From the NCBI RefSeq assembly GCF_001514305.1, contig NZ_KQ949077.1, positions 72,641 to 136,640 of the forward strand: a stretch of 64,000 bases of DNA, in the 5' to 3' direction. The DNA is from Streptomyces dysideae (lineage in GTDB: Bacteria > Actinomycetota > Actinomycetes > Streptomycetales > Streptomycetaceae). Both the position numbers and the translations under genes were made by a program. The notes under the pieces are model-generated. The model ran no database searches and was not told where the DNA came from. It was given only the letters and a program-made list of their open reading frames with translations. Positions 47,002 through 56,536 of the stretch are shown here, in pieces. Within the stretch, counting starts at the first letter, position 1, and each line of letters begins with the position of its first letter.

Positions 47002-47694
47002 ATGGCAGACGGTGGAGCGGTGACGGCGGTGGAAGCGGACGGGTCGACGGCGTACTGGGCACCCGGGAGTCAGATCCTGTGGCGGTACCGGGAGAACGCC
47101 GGCGCGCAGTTCCACATCGCACGCCCCGTGACCGTCGTGCGCGACAGCTCCGAAGTGCTCGCCGTGTGGCTGGCGCCCGGCACCGAGTGCGTCAAGCCCG
47201 TGCTCGCCGACGGAACACCGGTCCACCTGGAGCCGCTGGAGTCGCGCTACACCAAGCCCCGGACCGTACAGCGCGACCGCTGGTTCGGCACGGGTGTGCT
47301 GAAGCTGGCGCGGCCCGGCGAGCCCTGGTCGGTGTGGCTGTTCTGGGAGCCGGGCTGGCAGTTCAAGAACTGGTACGTGAACCTGGAGGAGCCGCTGACC
47401 CGTTGGGGGGGCGGTGTGGACTCCGAGGACCACTTCCTGGACATCTCGGTGCACCCGGACCGCAGTTGGCGCTGGCGGGACGAGGACGAGTTCGCGCAGG
47501 CCCAGCAGGACGGGCTGATGGATGCCCGGCTGGCCGAACAGGTGCGGTCGGCGGGGCGGTCCGCGGTCGAGATGATCCGCTCCTGGGGGCCGCCGTTCAC
47601 GGACGGCTGGCAGCACTGGCGCCCGGATCCGGCCTGGGCTGTACCGTCACTTCCGGAGGACTGGGACCGCACTCCCGCGCATCTGTCCACATGA
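47002..47694 (+). CDS. DUF402 (FomD-like) protein
   Basis: 230 aa. GSQILWRYRENAGAQFHIARPVTVVRDSSEVLAVWLAPGTEC and SVWLFWEPGWQFKNWYVNLEEPLTRWGGGVDSEDHFLDISVHPDRSWRWRDEDEFAQA are the DUF402 core. FomD, a member, hydrolyses cytidylyl phosphonate intermediates in fosfomycin synthesis. The acidic metal-binding residues (DSEDHFLD, DRSW, DEDE) are present, so a nucleotide hydrolase is likely. No phosphonate genes are nearby, so the substrate differs or is unknown. Confidence 0.82.
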   Translation: MADGGAVTAVEADGSTAYWAPGSQILWRYRENAGAQFHIARPVTVVRDSSEVLAVWLAPGTECVKPVLADGTPVHLEPLESRYTKPRTVQRDRWFGTGVLKLARPGEPWSVWLFWEPGWQFKNWYVNLEEPLTRWGGGVDSEDHFLDISVHPDRSWRWRDEDEFAQAQQDGLMDARLAEQVRSAGRSAVEMIRSWGPPFTDGWQHWRPDPAWAVPSLPEDWDRTPAHLST

Positions 47695-47810
47695 GACCCT
47701 TGATGCGCCCCCGGTGCACAACCGTAGGATCGTCCTCCGCAAGGGCGTACGGCAGCAACTACTTGAGCTTGCGCCGGGCTTGACCGATCGTCACCGAGGG
47801 GCGGCAGGAC

Positions 47811-47993
47811 GTGAGCGAGGGGTACGAGGGCAAGGGCCCTGAGGACCGCAGACGGTCCACCGGTGGCACAGGAACAGCCTCTGACCACGCGGGAATTCCG
47901 TTCCTGGGGCAGGTATTCCGGGTATCGGCATTTCGGCGGGACCAACTGCACACCTGCTGTGCAGCCCTGGACGGACGGATTCGACACGCGTGA
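47811..47993 (+). CDS. possible 60-aa small protein upstream of the SpoIIE gene
   Basis: GTG at 47811 follows GGCAGG. The frame ends at TGA 47991-47993, overlapping the GTG start of the SpoIIE gene (GTGA), the same coupling used by real neighbours. The product (MSEGYEGKGPEDRRRS ... GIPFLGQVFRVSAFRRDQLHTCCAALDGRIRHA) matches nothing I know. It could be a leader peptide or a chance frame. Confidence 0.3.
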   Translation: MSEGYEGKGPEDRRRSTGGTGTASDHAGIPFLGQVFRVSAFRRDQLHTCCAALDGRIRHA

Positions 47994-50071
47994 CGGAGCA
48001 CCCGACCTCCTACGAGCGCCCCCAGCCGGGCGTCGACCCCGCGGACCCCCGCGGGGCGTTCGCACGTACCTCGACGCCCCCGTGCCCCACCCCCGGCGCC
48101 TTACCCGCACAGGCCCGTACCGGAGAGACACCCACCCCCTCCACGCAGGGCACCACCGCACCGTCCGGCAATGACAAGGCCCCTGTGAGCAACGGTCCCG
48201 AACACTCCCAGCCCGCCACCGCCGCCGAGGCCGACACCCATCGGCCCCGGCCCGTGCCCGAGGCGATCCCGGCCCAGCCCGGCACCGAGCAGGCCCCCGC
48301 GCCCGCCGAGCGCCGCTCCGGGCAGGGTCTGCCGCCCGGGCGGCCCACGCCGATGCGGCGGGACGGCGACCGGCTGCGGTTCGTGGGCGCCGCCACCCGG
48401 CGGATCGCCCGCGGTATCGACCTCGACGAGATCGTGATGGGGCTGTGCCGGGCGACCGTGCCCACCTTCTCCGACGCGATCCTCGTCTATCTGCGCGATC
48501 CGCTGCCGGTCGGCGACGAGCGGCCCACCGGTCCCCTCGTGCTGCGGCTGCGCCGCACCGACCGGATCCCGGAGGAACGGGACACCGACAACGCCGGTTT
48601 CCTGCCCGCTCAGCCGCCGGAGCCGACCGAGCTGACGGAACTGTCCGCCGTCACCGCCGAGTTGTGCGAAGTACGGCCCGGCGGCGCGCTCGCGGAGGTG
48701 CTGCGGGGCGTCCGTCCCGTCTTCACCGACGTGTCGGCCGTCCGCGCCGCCCTGCCCGAACTCCTCGGCGACGGCGGCCAATCCATCGTGCCGAACGGCC
48801 AGCGCGCCATCCTCGCGCCGCTGCGCGGCCGGCGCCGGGTCATCGGCGCCGCCGTCTTCCTGCGCCGCCCGGAGCGCCCGCCCTTCGAGCCCGACGACCT
48901 CCTCGTCGCCGCCCAGCTCGCCACCCACAGCGCGCTCGGCATCGACAAGGCGGTGCTGTACGGCCGTGAGGCGTACATCGCCGACGAGCTGCAGCGCACC
49001 ATGCTCCCGGAGACGCTGCCCCGCCCTACGGGCGTACGGCTGGCGTCGCGCTACCTTCCCGCCGCCGAGACCGCGCGCGTCGGCGGCGACTGGTACGACG
49101 CGATCCCGCTGCCGGGCAGCCGGGTGGCGCTGGTGGTGGGTGACGTCATGGGGCACTCCATGACCAGCGCGGCCATCATGGGCCAGCTGCGGACCACCGC
49201 CCAGACCCTGGCCGGGCTGGACCTGCCGCCGCAGGAGGTCCTGCACCACCTCGACGAGCAGGCCCAGCGCCTCGGCACCGACCGCATGGCGACCTGCCTC
49301 TACGCCGTCTACGACCCGGTGTCGCACCGCATCACCATCGCCAACGCCGGGCATCCCCCGCCGGTCCTGCTGCACCTGGGCGGCCGTGCCGAGGTGCTGC
49401 GGGTGCCGCCGGGCGCGCCGATCGGCGTCGGCGGCGTCGACTTCGAGGCCGTGGAACTGGACGCGCCGGCCGGAGCGACCCTGCTCCTCTACACCGACGG
49501 GCTGGTCGAATCCCGGCTCCGCGACGTGTGGACCGGCATAGAGCAGCTGCGGGAGAAGCTCGCCGCGACCGCACAGCTCACCGGGCCCGACCATCCGCCG
49601 CCCCTGGAAGCCCTGTGCGACGAGGTGCTGGACATGCTCGGGCCGGGCGACCGGGACGACGACATCGCGCTGCTCGCCGCCCGCTTCGACGGGATCGCGC
49701 CGAGCGACGTGGCGTACTGGTTCCTGGAACCGGAGGACGCGGCCCCCGGCCGGGCCCGGCGGCTCGCCCGGCGCGCGCTGTCCCGGTGGGGCCTTGAGGA
49801 CCTCACCGACTCGGTCGAGCTGCTGGTCAGCGAGGTCGTGACGAACGCCGTGCGCTATGCGTCGCGGCCGGTCACGCTGCGGTTGCTGCGCACGGATGTG
49901 CTGCGCTGTGAGGTGGGGGACGACGTGCCCCAGCTGCCGCGGCTTCGGCAGGCGCGGGCCACGGATGAGGGCGGGCGTGGGCTGTATCTGGTGAACAAGC
50001 TGGCCAGGCGGTGGGGGGCTACGCGGTTGAGCACGGGGAAGGTGGTCTGGTTCGAGCTGAACCGGAGTTAG
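47990..50071 (+). CDS. SpoIIE-type PP2C phosphatase with GAF and HATPase domains
   Basis: 693 aa from GTG 47990. The first 115 residues are Pro/Thr-rich and disordered. A GAF-like domain (about 125-325) is followed by the SpoIIE phosphatase (about 335-560) with GGDWYDAIPLPGSRVALVVGDVMGHSMTSAAIMGQLR, IANAGHPPPVLL and DDIALLAARF. The C-terminal HATPase (about 585-690) has LLVSEVVTNAVRYA and GRGLYLVNKLARRWG. Such proteins control anti-sigma factor antagonists in Streptomyces. A remnant of its 3' end recurs at 52267. Confidence 0.9.
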   Translation: MTEHPTSYERPQPGVDPADPRGAFARTSTPPCPTPGALPAQARTGETPTPSTQGTTAPSGNDKAPVSNGPEHSQPATAAEADTHRPRPVPEAIPAQPGTEQAPAPAERRSGQGLPPGRPTPMRRDGDRLRFVGAATRRIARGIDLDEIVMGLCRATVPTFSDAILVYLRDPLPVGDERPTGPLVLRLRRTDRIPEERDTDNAGFLPAQPPEPTELTELSAVTAELCEVRPGGALAEVLRGVRPVFTDVSAVRAALPELLGDGGQSIVPNGQRAILAPLRGRRRVIGAAVFLRRPERPPFEPDDLLVAAQLATHSALGIDKAVLYGREAYIADELQRTMLPETLPRPTGVRLASRYLPAAETARVGGDWYDAIPLPGSRVALVVGDVMGHSMTSAAIMGQLRTTAQTLAGLDLPPQEVLHHLDEQAQRLGTDRMATCLYAVYDPVSHRITIANAGHPPPVLLHLGGRAEVLRVPPGAPIGVGGVDFEAVELDAPAGATLLLYTDGLVESRLRDVWTGIEQLREKLAATAQLTGPDHPPPLEALCDEVLDMLGPGDRDDDIALLAARFDGIAPSDVAYWFLEPEDAAPGRARRLARRALSRWGLEDLTDSVELLVSEVVTNAVRYASRPVTLRLLRTDVLRCEVGDDVPQLPRLRQARATDEGGRGLYLVNKLARRWGATRLSTGKVVWFELNRS

Positions 50072-50164
50072 ACATGATCCAAAAGGTGCCGATGTCCCGA
50101 TGCCGGAGTTGACTGGCTGGGGTGAGCGAAGCGACCTGACGACCTCATGATGGGGAGGACGATC

Positions 50165-51628
50165 ATGACGCAGACGCCCCAGCAGGCTCCGTACACCACC
50201 AACAACGCCGGTGTCCCGGTGGAGAGCGACGAACACTCGCTCACCGTGGGGCGCGACGGCCCGATCCTGCTGCACGACCACTATCTGATCGAGAAGATGG
50301 CCCAGTTCAACCGGGAACGGGTCCCCGAACGGGTGGTGCACGCCAAGGGAGCCGGCGCATACGGCACCTTCGAAGTGACCAACGACGTCAGTCAGTTCAC
50401 CAAGGCGATCGTGTTCCAGCCCGGCAAGCGGACCGACATGCTGGCCCGCTTCTCCACCGTGGCCGGCGAGCAGGGCAGCCCGGACACCTGGCGCGACCCG
50501 CGTGGCTTCGCGCTCAAGTTCTACACGGAAGTCGGCAACTACGACCTGGTCTGCAACAACACACCGATCTTCTTCGTACGCGACACGATCAAGTTCCAGG
50601 ACTTCATCCGCTCCCAGAAGCGGCGGCCCGACAACGGCCTGCGCGACAACGACATGCAGTGGGACTTCTGGACGCTGTCCCCGGAGTCCGCGCACATGGT
50701 CACGTGGCTGATGGGCGACCGCGGCATCCCCAAGACGTACCGCAACATGAACGGCTACGGCTCCCACACCTACATGTGGAACAACGTGGACGGCGAGCGG
50801 TTCTGGATCAAGTACCACTTCAAGACCGACCAGGGCATCGACTTCCTCACCCAGGAGGAGGCCGACCACCTCGCCGGAGTCGACCCCGACGTGCACCGGC
50901 GCGATCTGTACGAGGCGATCGAGCGCGGCGAGCATCCCTCGTGGACGCTGTACGTGCAGATCATGCCGTTCGAGGACGCGGCCGATTACCGCTTCAACCC
51001 GTTCGACCTGACCAAGGTGTGGCCGCACGGTGACTACCCGCTGATCGAGGTCGGCCGGATGACGCTCAACCAGAACCCCGACAACTACTTCATCCACATC
51101 GAGCAGGCGGCGTTCGAGCCCAGCAACCTGATCCCCGGCGTCAGCGTGTCACCGGACAAGATGCTGCTCGGCCGGATCTTCTCCTACCCGGACACCCACC
51201 GGTACCGCATCGGTCCGAACTACGCGCAGCTCCCGCCGAACCGTCCGCACGTGCCGGTGCACTCCTACGCCAAGGACGGCCCGATGCGGTTCGACCCCGC
51301 GCGAGTGGCCGCCCCCTACACACCCAACTCCAAGGGCGGACCGGCCGTCGACCCCGAGCAGTTCGACCCGGCAGCCGGCTGGGCATCCGCAGGCGAGATG
51401 GTCCGCAACGCGTACACCCTGCACCGGGAGGACGACGACTGGGGCCAGCCGGGCACGATGGTCCGACAGGTGCTGGACGACGCGGCCCGGGATCGGCTCG
51501 TCTCCAACGTCAGCGGACACCTGAAGCAGGGGGTGTCCCGGCCGGTTCTCGACCGGGCCCTGCAGTACTGGCGGAACATCGACAAGGAGATCGGCGACAG
51601 GATCGCCCACAGCGTCGACCGGAGCTGA
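50165..51628 (+). CDS. katA: monofunctional haem catalase
   Basis: 487 aa from ATG 50165, five bases after GGGGAGGA; an ATG at 50147 lies before that site. Catalytic His is in [16 protein letters not shown]; Asn in [38 protein letters not shown] is typical; the haem-ligand Tyr is in [15 protein letters not shown]. Small-subunit clade. Its stop lies inside the left 83-bp repeat. Confidence 0.95.
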   Translation: MTQTPQQAPYTTNNAGVPVESDEHSLTVGRDGPILLHDHYLIEKMAQFNRERVPERVVHAKGAGAYGTFEVTNDVSQFTKAIVFQPGKRTDMLARFSTVAGEQGSPDTWRDPRGFALKFYTEVGNYDLVCNNTPIFFVRDTIKFQDFIRSQKRRPDNGLRDNDMQWDFWTLSPESAHMVTWLMGDRGIPKTYRNMNGYGSHTYMWNNVDGERFWIKYHFKTDQGIDFLTQEEADHLAGVDPDVHRRDLYEAIERGEHPSWTLYVQIMPFEDAADYRFNPFDLTKVWPHGDYPLIEVGRMTLNQNPDNYFIHIEQAAFEPSNLIPGVSVSPDKMLLGRIFSYPDTHRYRIGPNYAQLPPNRPHVPVHSYAKDGPMRFDPARVAAPYTPNSKGGPAVDPEQFDPAAGWASAGEMVRNAYTLHREDDDWGQPGTMVRQVLDDAARDRLVSNVSGHLKQGVSRPVLDRALQYWRNIDKEIGDRIAHSVDRS

Positions 51629-51705
51629 ACCTACGAGATCGCCTATTGCCCATCCCCCGGATCCACCGGATCCAGTGAGACGTCGTCCGTCGGCTTCGTC
51701 GTCGG
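51623..51705. repeat. 83-bp direct repeat, left copy (catalase/PBP junction)
   Basis: Contains the last six bases of katA, a 17-base spacer and the complement of the last 20 codons of the PBP gene. It matches 57312-57394 with one mismatch and flanks a 5.6-kb island. Confidence 0.85.
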
Positions 51706-51728
51706 TGGCTAGGTTGGAGTCTTCGAAT

Positions 51729-52223
51729 TTAGGCGGGGTAGTCAGGACGCGACGACGGCTGGGGTGGTCTGTGAACGCGTTTCTCAACGCATGGATCCTT
51801 CCGACAGGCAAAGGGGATCTTCCCGCGCCGTACGGCCGCCCCCGCAGCGAGGACAAGACAGAGGCCGCTCACCACGAACAGTGCCACCACGGTGGGCGCA
51901 ATCCAGGCGGGAACAAGGTTGATGACACCGTGGTCCGTGTGGCGGACCTGGCGGACGGGAAGAAGGGAGACGGCCTCACCATTGTCCCCGAACACCGAGA
52001 CCACGCCGAACATGTTGATCAGCCAAGCAGCACTCGCAAGGAGCACTGCCACTTCCAGCAGGGCTCCGTAGGCCTCGCTCATCAGTAGAGCTCGCTTGGT
52101 CCACGAGATGATGATGACCTTTGCGGTCAGAAGACCGATGGCCAGGACGGTAGTGGCCAAGACGACGACAAGAATGCGGCGTCTCCCTTCATCGAGCAGA
52201 CCGGGCTCCCGCTGCAGCAGCAC
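51729..52223 (-). CDS. hypothetical small membrane protein
   Basis: Roughly 164 aa; start uncertain (GTG 52223 is one choice), because the frame continues into the SpoIIE remnant. Three to four hydrophobic helices: ILVVVLATTVLAIGLLTAKVIII, LLEVAVLLASAAWLINMF and WIAPTVVALFVVSGLCLVLAAGAAV. The basic tail may be foreign. It resembles in layout the membrane protein at 53168. Function unknown. Confidence 0.5.
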   Translation of the reverse strand: MLLQREPGLLDEGRRRILVVVLATTVLAIGLLTAKVIIISWTKRALLMSEAYGALLEVAVLLASAAWLINMFGVVSVFGDNGEAVSLLPVRQVRHTDHGVINLVPAWIAPTVVALFVVSGLCLVLAAGAAVRRGKIPFACRKDPCVEKRVHRPPQPSSRPDYPA

Positions 52224-52266
52224 GGCCCCGCGGTGCACTTTGGGGAGGTCACCTCCCCTAGCAGCT

Positions 52267-52341
52267 CGGTGGCCCGGCGGTGGGGTGCCACCCGGCTGAG
52301 CACCGGCAAGGTGGTCTGGTTCGAGCTGAACCGGGGCTGAG
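52267..52341 (+). pseudogene. remnant of a SpoIIE-type phosphatase 3' end
   Basis: Encodes ARRWGATRLSTGKVVWFELNR and a stop, nearly identical to the last 21 residues of the SpoIIE protein at 47990 but with different codons, so it derives from a diverged homologue rather than a recent copy. It has no start or upstream domain. Confidence 0.75.
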
Positions 52342-52350
52342 GACGAGAAC

Positions 52351-52395
52351 GACAACGGGTTGGTCCCAGCGGTGCGGGGACCAGCCCGTTGTCGA
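52351..52395. terminator. hairpin terminator
   Basis: CGACAACGGGttGGTCCC / GGGACCagCCCGTTGTCG with a 9-base loop, right after the SpoIIE remnant and before the convergent M15-like gene. Confidence 0.7.
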
Positions 52396-52427
52396 AACCC
52401 GTCAGACCATGCAGCTGGTTCAGATGC

Positions 52428-53171
52428 TCAGGACTGCTGCCGGGCAAGGCGTTCGGCGGCACGCTTCCGTGACGGCTGGAGTGGGTCGACGCCGGAACCG
52501 GCGCCCTCGCCGGGAGTCCAGTCCCAGCCTCGGATCTTCTCCGCGACCTCCGTCAGCCTGCCGTCACCGGGCTCGACGTCTATGTAGAACAACGCCTCGT
52601 CCGGTCGCTTGTCGTCGCCGCCCCACCGGACCACGCCGTCGCACTCGGCGAGGATGTCCCGGATCACCACCGTCTGGTGCGGGAAGAAACCACCCCGCAC
52701 CCCGGAGGGGTAGAAACCGGGCCGGATCTGCACCGCCGTGCCGGAGGCCTGGTTCGACTCGGCCAGGCCCTTGCGTACCTTCGAGGGGTGGCGCCAGCCG
52801 GTGAGGTCGTCCCGGCGCAGTTCGTCGATCTCGTAGTGGAAGCGGCGGATCACATGGACAAGGACGGTTTCGACGTCGCCCATGCGGACCTGAACGCCGT
52901 CGACGGGAGTGCCCGGGACGGGTCTTGTGTAGATGTGGCCGCGGTCGTCCGCGATCTTTTCCATCTCCCACCCGTTTGCCGAAGGGATGCCGCTCAGGAC
53001 TCGCTTGTTGCGTTCCTGCGCTCGTCGTATCGCCTCGCGAAGCTTGTCCGGTTCGGGTGTCCTGGTCGCCGCGTGAACGGGAGGTGTCAATGCCGCTGCG
53101 GCGACGGCTGCGCCGGCGGCCACGAAGACGGCACGGCGCAATGCCGTACGACGGGAGATATTCACAGTCAC
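52428..53171 (-). CDS. Tat-exported M15-like protein with replaced zinc ligands
   Basis: 247 aa from GTG 53171, which overlaps the stop of the membrane-protein gene as GTGA. The N-terminus SRRTALRRAVFVAAGAAVAAAALTPPVHA is a twin-arginine signal. The body resembles M15 D,D-peptidase-like proteins, but at the usual SxHxxGxAxD it has SNQASGTAVQ, and EALFYIDV replaces the His-containing end motif, so all expected zinc ligands are missing. A binding or structural role in the wall is more likely than catalysis. The next gene in the transcript is unknown. Confidence 0.6.
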   Translation of the reverse strand: MTVNISRRTALRRAVFVAAGAAVAAAALTPPVHAATRTPEPDKLREAIRRAQERNKRVLSGIPSANGWEMEKIADDRGHIYTRPVPGTPVDGVQVRMGDVETVLVHVIRRFHYEIDELRRDDLTGWRHPSKVRKGLAESNQASGTAVQIRPGFYPSGVRGGFFPHQTVVIRDILAECDGVVRWGGDDKRPDEALFYIDVEPGDGRLTEVAEKIRGWDWTPGEGAGSGVDPLQPSRKRAAERLARQQS

Positions 53172-53647
53172 GCAGTTCTCTCCTTGTAGTGGATGTGGGA
53201 GCGCGCAGCGAATGCGGTGAGAGCAACAGCGGTCACTGCGGACATTCCTGCCACGGGGTTCACGTAGCCGGGAACAGCGGCTTCGTACGTCCTCCCGCCC
53301 TTGACGTGGCACCCGAAGTGCAAGGGGATGAACGAGGTTTCATATCGGTCAATGACAACCTCGGACCTTTTTTCGGGGCCACCCAACACCTGTGTACAGG
53401 CGGCGGCTTGAGCGCTTTCGTCCAGCAACAGAAGGTGCAGAACGCCCCATGTGTACATGCCGATCGTCACGACCCACGCCAGGACCGCCGCGCCCTTGAG
53501 CAGGCTGCCCAGGGTCTGTTTTGCGGCGGCTCGGATCAACGTCACGACCGCGTAGATTGCAAGCCCCGGTGTGGCGATGAGTCCGGCCAGCGCCAGCAGA
53601 AGCACAGCAACGGGGTTGTGGCCTGCGTATGGTTCGTCTCCCGACAT
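53168..53647 (-). CDS. hypothetical integral membrane protein
   Basis: 159 aa with four hydrophobic segments: AVLLLALAGLIATPGLAIYAVVTLI, LLKGAAVLAWVVTIGMYTWGVLHLLLL, and two weaker ones near 120-150. The loop with ACTQVLGGPEKRSEVVIDRYETSFIPLHFGCHV carries two Cys that could form a disulfide outside. Coupled to the M15-like gene by overlap. It begins shortly after the DUF1906 gene in the transcript order. Confidence 0.65.
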   Translation of the reverse strand: MSGDEPYAGHNPVAVLLLALAGLIATPGLAIYAVVTLIRAAAKQTLGSLLKGAAVLAWVVTIGMYTWGVLHLLLLDESAQAAACTQVLGGPEKRSEVVIDRYETSFIPLHFGCHVKGGRTYEAAVPGYVNPVAGMSAVTAVALTAFAARSHIHYKERTA

Positions 53648-53659
53648 GCGTGCAGCCTG

Positions 53660-55882
53660 TCACGAATTCCGGGCGATGGAGTTGTACTTCTCCATGACCT
53701 GATACAGCGCCAAGCGCTGCTTCGCGTGCGCCTTCGCCTCGTCGTTCGTGCCCTGGTATCGCCGCAGAACCTCGTAGATCTCGTTCTCAGTGTAATCCAG
53801 GCGCATCGGGCGCAGCGTCGTCTCATTGTTCCCGCTGCCCGGCGCTCCGTCGGCGTTCCAGAGATGGATCAGTGGCACGACCGACAGGGCAAACTGGTTG
53901 TCGTCCCGGCACTTGCGCCACGTGCTGTAGAGACTGTCGTCATTGACCGGGTCGATGACGCTGCCGGTGACATATCCCTTTCCAACGGCGTGGTTCCATG
54001 CCCGTACCGCCGTGATGCCGAAGATCTGGCAGATACCGGTGGAGGTGTCCTTGAACTTTCCGGTCGTCTCATAGGCCGTGATGACGGCCAGGTCCGCGCT
54101 TTCGTCGATCACGTCGACGTGCCTCATCTCCCAGTAGGCGGAAGTCTGGATGAGGGCCTTGCGCATGTTGTAGCGGTAGGCGAGCAGGGTGATGTCTGAG
54201 TCGTAGTCGACAACGGTCGTCTGGAAGCACTTCCAGTGCTGCCACTTCCTCGTGCCGCCGTCGTTGGGGAACCCGATCGACTCCATGTACTTGCCGACGT
54301 CCGTCATCATGGCTTGCACGAGATCCGGATCGAGGCTGGCGTCAGGAACGACGCCCCTGGGCTGGTTGAAGGATCCCTGACCGGTGTCGCGGCCGGATGC
54401 GATGTTGACGTCGATGTTGATCGCTCCGCTTCCGGAGCCGACGGTCTTGGTGACGATCTGGTCGTAGGCCCAGTTCTCAGGGAGCGGGTAGCCGAAGTTC
54501 CCCGAGAACCCGGCGGACATGTCGGACACGAACGATGCCGAGGCGTGGCCCGCGTCCGAAACACGCGTACACACGTTACGAGGGCCGTAGACGCCGATGC
54601 CGTAACGGCTGCCGTCGTCGCGTATCGCGTCCTCGATGCCCTTGAAGTGGGGCAGGACGTTATCGGTGACTTCGTAGTCGTAGGCGTCGAAGTCGACAGC
54701 GAAGAAGATCCTCGTTCCCGACTTGAACCCATGGTCGAGGGCAGCGTTGATCGCTGCCTGACCCGCAGCACGCCCCAGAGGGTAGCTGAAGTCGTCGGCG
54801 CCGCGGCCGAAGGTCTGGTAGATGGGGAAGCACCGCAGGCCGTGGTCGGCGATGGTCTGGAGCTCACCGGGCTGGATCTCCTTCTCGGGGACCGTGCCGC
54901 CGCCGGGGACCGGGTTGGTCAGATAGCGGCCGACGTAGGTGATGCCCTCGGCCTTGAGGGTCTGTGCCCGCTCCGGGGTGATCTTGGTTACGCCGTCGCA
55001 GGCCGCACCCTTGCGGGTCTGGTCGCCGAAGGAGACGAGGAGGGAGGCCCAGGTGGAGTAGTCGCCCAATCCCGTCACGGGGAGCTTGACGAACGACTGG
55101 AACGAACGGACCGCGTCGGCGAGGGAGGCGGTGAAGGTGCTGGCGAAGGAGACGGGCCGCTGGTTGAGCAGCATGCCGGCGGTGAACAACTGCACCCAGG
55201 TACCGGACGATCCGACCGACAGAGTGTGTTCCTTGAGACCGGCCTGGGTGCCGGGACCGAAGTTGCCGTTGGCGACGCCATCGGCCATCCCGATGGTGTA
55301 CTGGACCGCGAAAAGCATCGCCTTGGCGACGGTACGGGAGTGATGGCCGTCGCACGGGACGATGAAGAAGTCCCGGCGCTGGACGAACTCACCGTTCATC
55401 CACTGCTGGACAGCACGAATCTGGTCCGAGCCGTTGTTAACGGTGATGTACGGGTCCATGTTCAGAAGTCCCTTGAACACCTTCGGGACCACGTCACTGC
55501 CGGGGTAGGCAAAGTCGACGCCCATGTCCTTCTTCAGGTTGATCACCGAGGCTTGGACACGCTCGTTGAAGGTGCCGTCGATCTCGCCGCCGTCGTAGCC
55601 CTTGCAGTACAGGCCGGATTGGATGATCCGGATGATGTTCTGCGGGGTACCCGCAACGCCGATGCGTGGATACTTCGACTGGAGCGTGGAGAGCGTGGTG
55701 GGGCCGAAGTTGTCCGACAGGCCGGTGATACCCAGCTCATACTGGAGCGCCCGAGTGAGGGCGTACATGACGGTCCAGCTCGTCTCTCCGTTTTCGACGA
55801 GCCTCGATATGCCCAGCTTCGCACCGTAGTCGTACGTGCCGTTGATGAATTGCTGGGCTCTGCGCACCATCTCATCGGCCAT
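53660..55882 (-). CDS. large DUF1906 (glycoside-hydrolase-like) protein with peptidoglycan-binding-like repeats
   Basis: 740 aa from ATG 55882 with GGAGAG upstream. Residues 30-285 hold PGB-like units (DNFGPTTLSTL, GTFNERVQASV, GNFGPGTQAGL). Residues 294-500 are a DUF1906 TIM-barrel domain (CDGVTKITPERAQTLKAEGITYVGRYLTN; IFFAVDFDAYDYEV, acidic residues at 397-402). Residues 510-740 are a further unassigned helical domain (ETTGKFKDTSTGICQIFG). No signal peptide or membrane helix, so export, if any, is non-classical. First gene of the leftward island operon. Confidence 0.82.
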   Translation of the reverse strand: MADEMVRRAQQFINGTYDYGAKLGISRLVENGETSWTVMYALTRALQYELGITGLSDNFGPTTLSTLQSKYPRIGVAGTPQNIIRIIQSGLYCKGYDGGEIDGTFNERVQASVINLKKDMGVDFAYPGSDVVPKVFKGLLNMDPYITVNNGSDQIRAVQQWMNGEFVQRRDFFIVPCDGHHSRTVAKAMLFAVQYTIGMADGVANGNFGPGTQAGLKEHTLSVGSSGTWVQLFTAGMLLNQRPVSFASTFTASLADAVRSFQSFVKLPVTGLGDYSTWASLLVSFGDQTRKGAACDGVTKITPERAQTLKAEGITYVGRYLTNPVPGGGTVPEKEIQPGELQTIADHGLRCFPIYQTFGRGADDFSYPLGRAAGQAAINAALDHGFKSGTRIFFAVDFDAYDYEVTDNVLPHFKGIEDAIRDDGSRYGIGVYGPRNVCTRVSDAGHASASFVSDMSAGFSGNFGYPLPENWAYDQIVTKTVGSGSGAINIDVNIASGRDTGQGSFNQPRGVVPDASLDPDLVQAMMTDVGKYMESIGFPNDGGTRKWQHWKCFQTTVVDYDSDITLLAYRYNMRKALIQTSAYWEMRHVDVIDESADLAVITAYETTGKFKDTSTGICQIFGITAVRAWNHAVGKGYVTGSVIDPVNDDSLYSTWRKCRDDNQFALSVVPLIHLWNADGAPGSGNNETTLRPMRLDYTENEIYEVLRRYQGTNDEAKAHAKQRLALYQVMEKYNSIARNS

Positions 55883-56536
55883 GAGTGTGGCTCTCCTTCA
55901 AAAAGGTCGTGTCCGAGTACTGGGGCGTGACAGCACCCCCATCGGTGCGGGACAGGCAAGAGTTGAAGAGTGACGGCCTCACCACGAGGTGAGACAGCTC
56001 AAAGGCGTGGCGTGGCAACGCAAGTGCGATGAGGACGCGCGCATGACTGACGGCACTGCGGCATCAGAAGGCCTCCCCCGTGATGATGATGTCCCCGCGA
56101 TCGTTTGGGGTGCAGGTTCCAGCGGCGTGGTCAGAGCCCCGGGCGTGGTGATCACCATAGGCACAGGGGGAACACGAGGAGCAAGGGCTTACTGCTGAGC
56201 CACCTGATGCGATGGCGTGAACACGGCCGTCCGAACGCGCGGTTCCGGAACGAGCGACTGAGCCGCCTCGCTCATGCCATACCTGTGGCGAAGCCATGAA
56301 GCGGAATGCCGGGAATGGCATTTTGCGCGCAGTAAAGATGTCCAAAACTGCTACTACGCAATCTACTATTTACGCAGTTGCGCGGCCGGGCGGGGAACGA
56401 AGAGCACGCAAAGCAACCGCTTCAGCCTTGCATGACATTGATCACACCTGCGAAATCTCAGCTCAATACCTATGCTGCGAAAGCAAGTTCGAGTTCCGCC
56501 CGAGATCATGACCAAGATTCGAGGACGAGACGCCTG
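55883..56536. other. gene-poor divergent region
   Basis: 654 bases. A 51-codon frame at 56043-56198 (MTDGTAASEGLPRDDD ... GARAYC) has no clear ribosome-binding site and weak support. The stretch 56335-56380 (ACTGCTACTACGCAATCTACTATTTACGCAG) is unusually AT-rich and probably holds the promoter for the secreted protein at 56537. Confidence 0.45.

Noticed and set aside
48101..51097. 998-codon minus-strand open frame
   Set aside because: Antisense to both the SpoIIE gene and catalase and low-complexity in composition; no domain is visible.
56064..56345. Cys-containing minus-strand frame that might be a RiPP precursor
   Set aside because: No modification enzyme, leader-like pattern or ribosome-binding site nearby. 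The Cys cluster (SPCSSCSPC) arises from a locally biased stretch.
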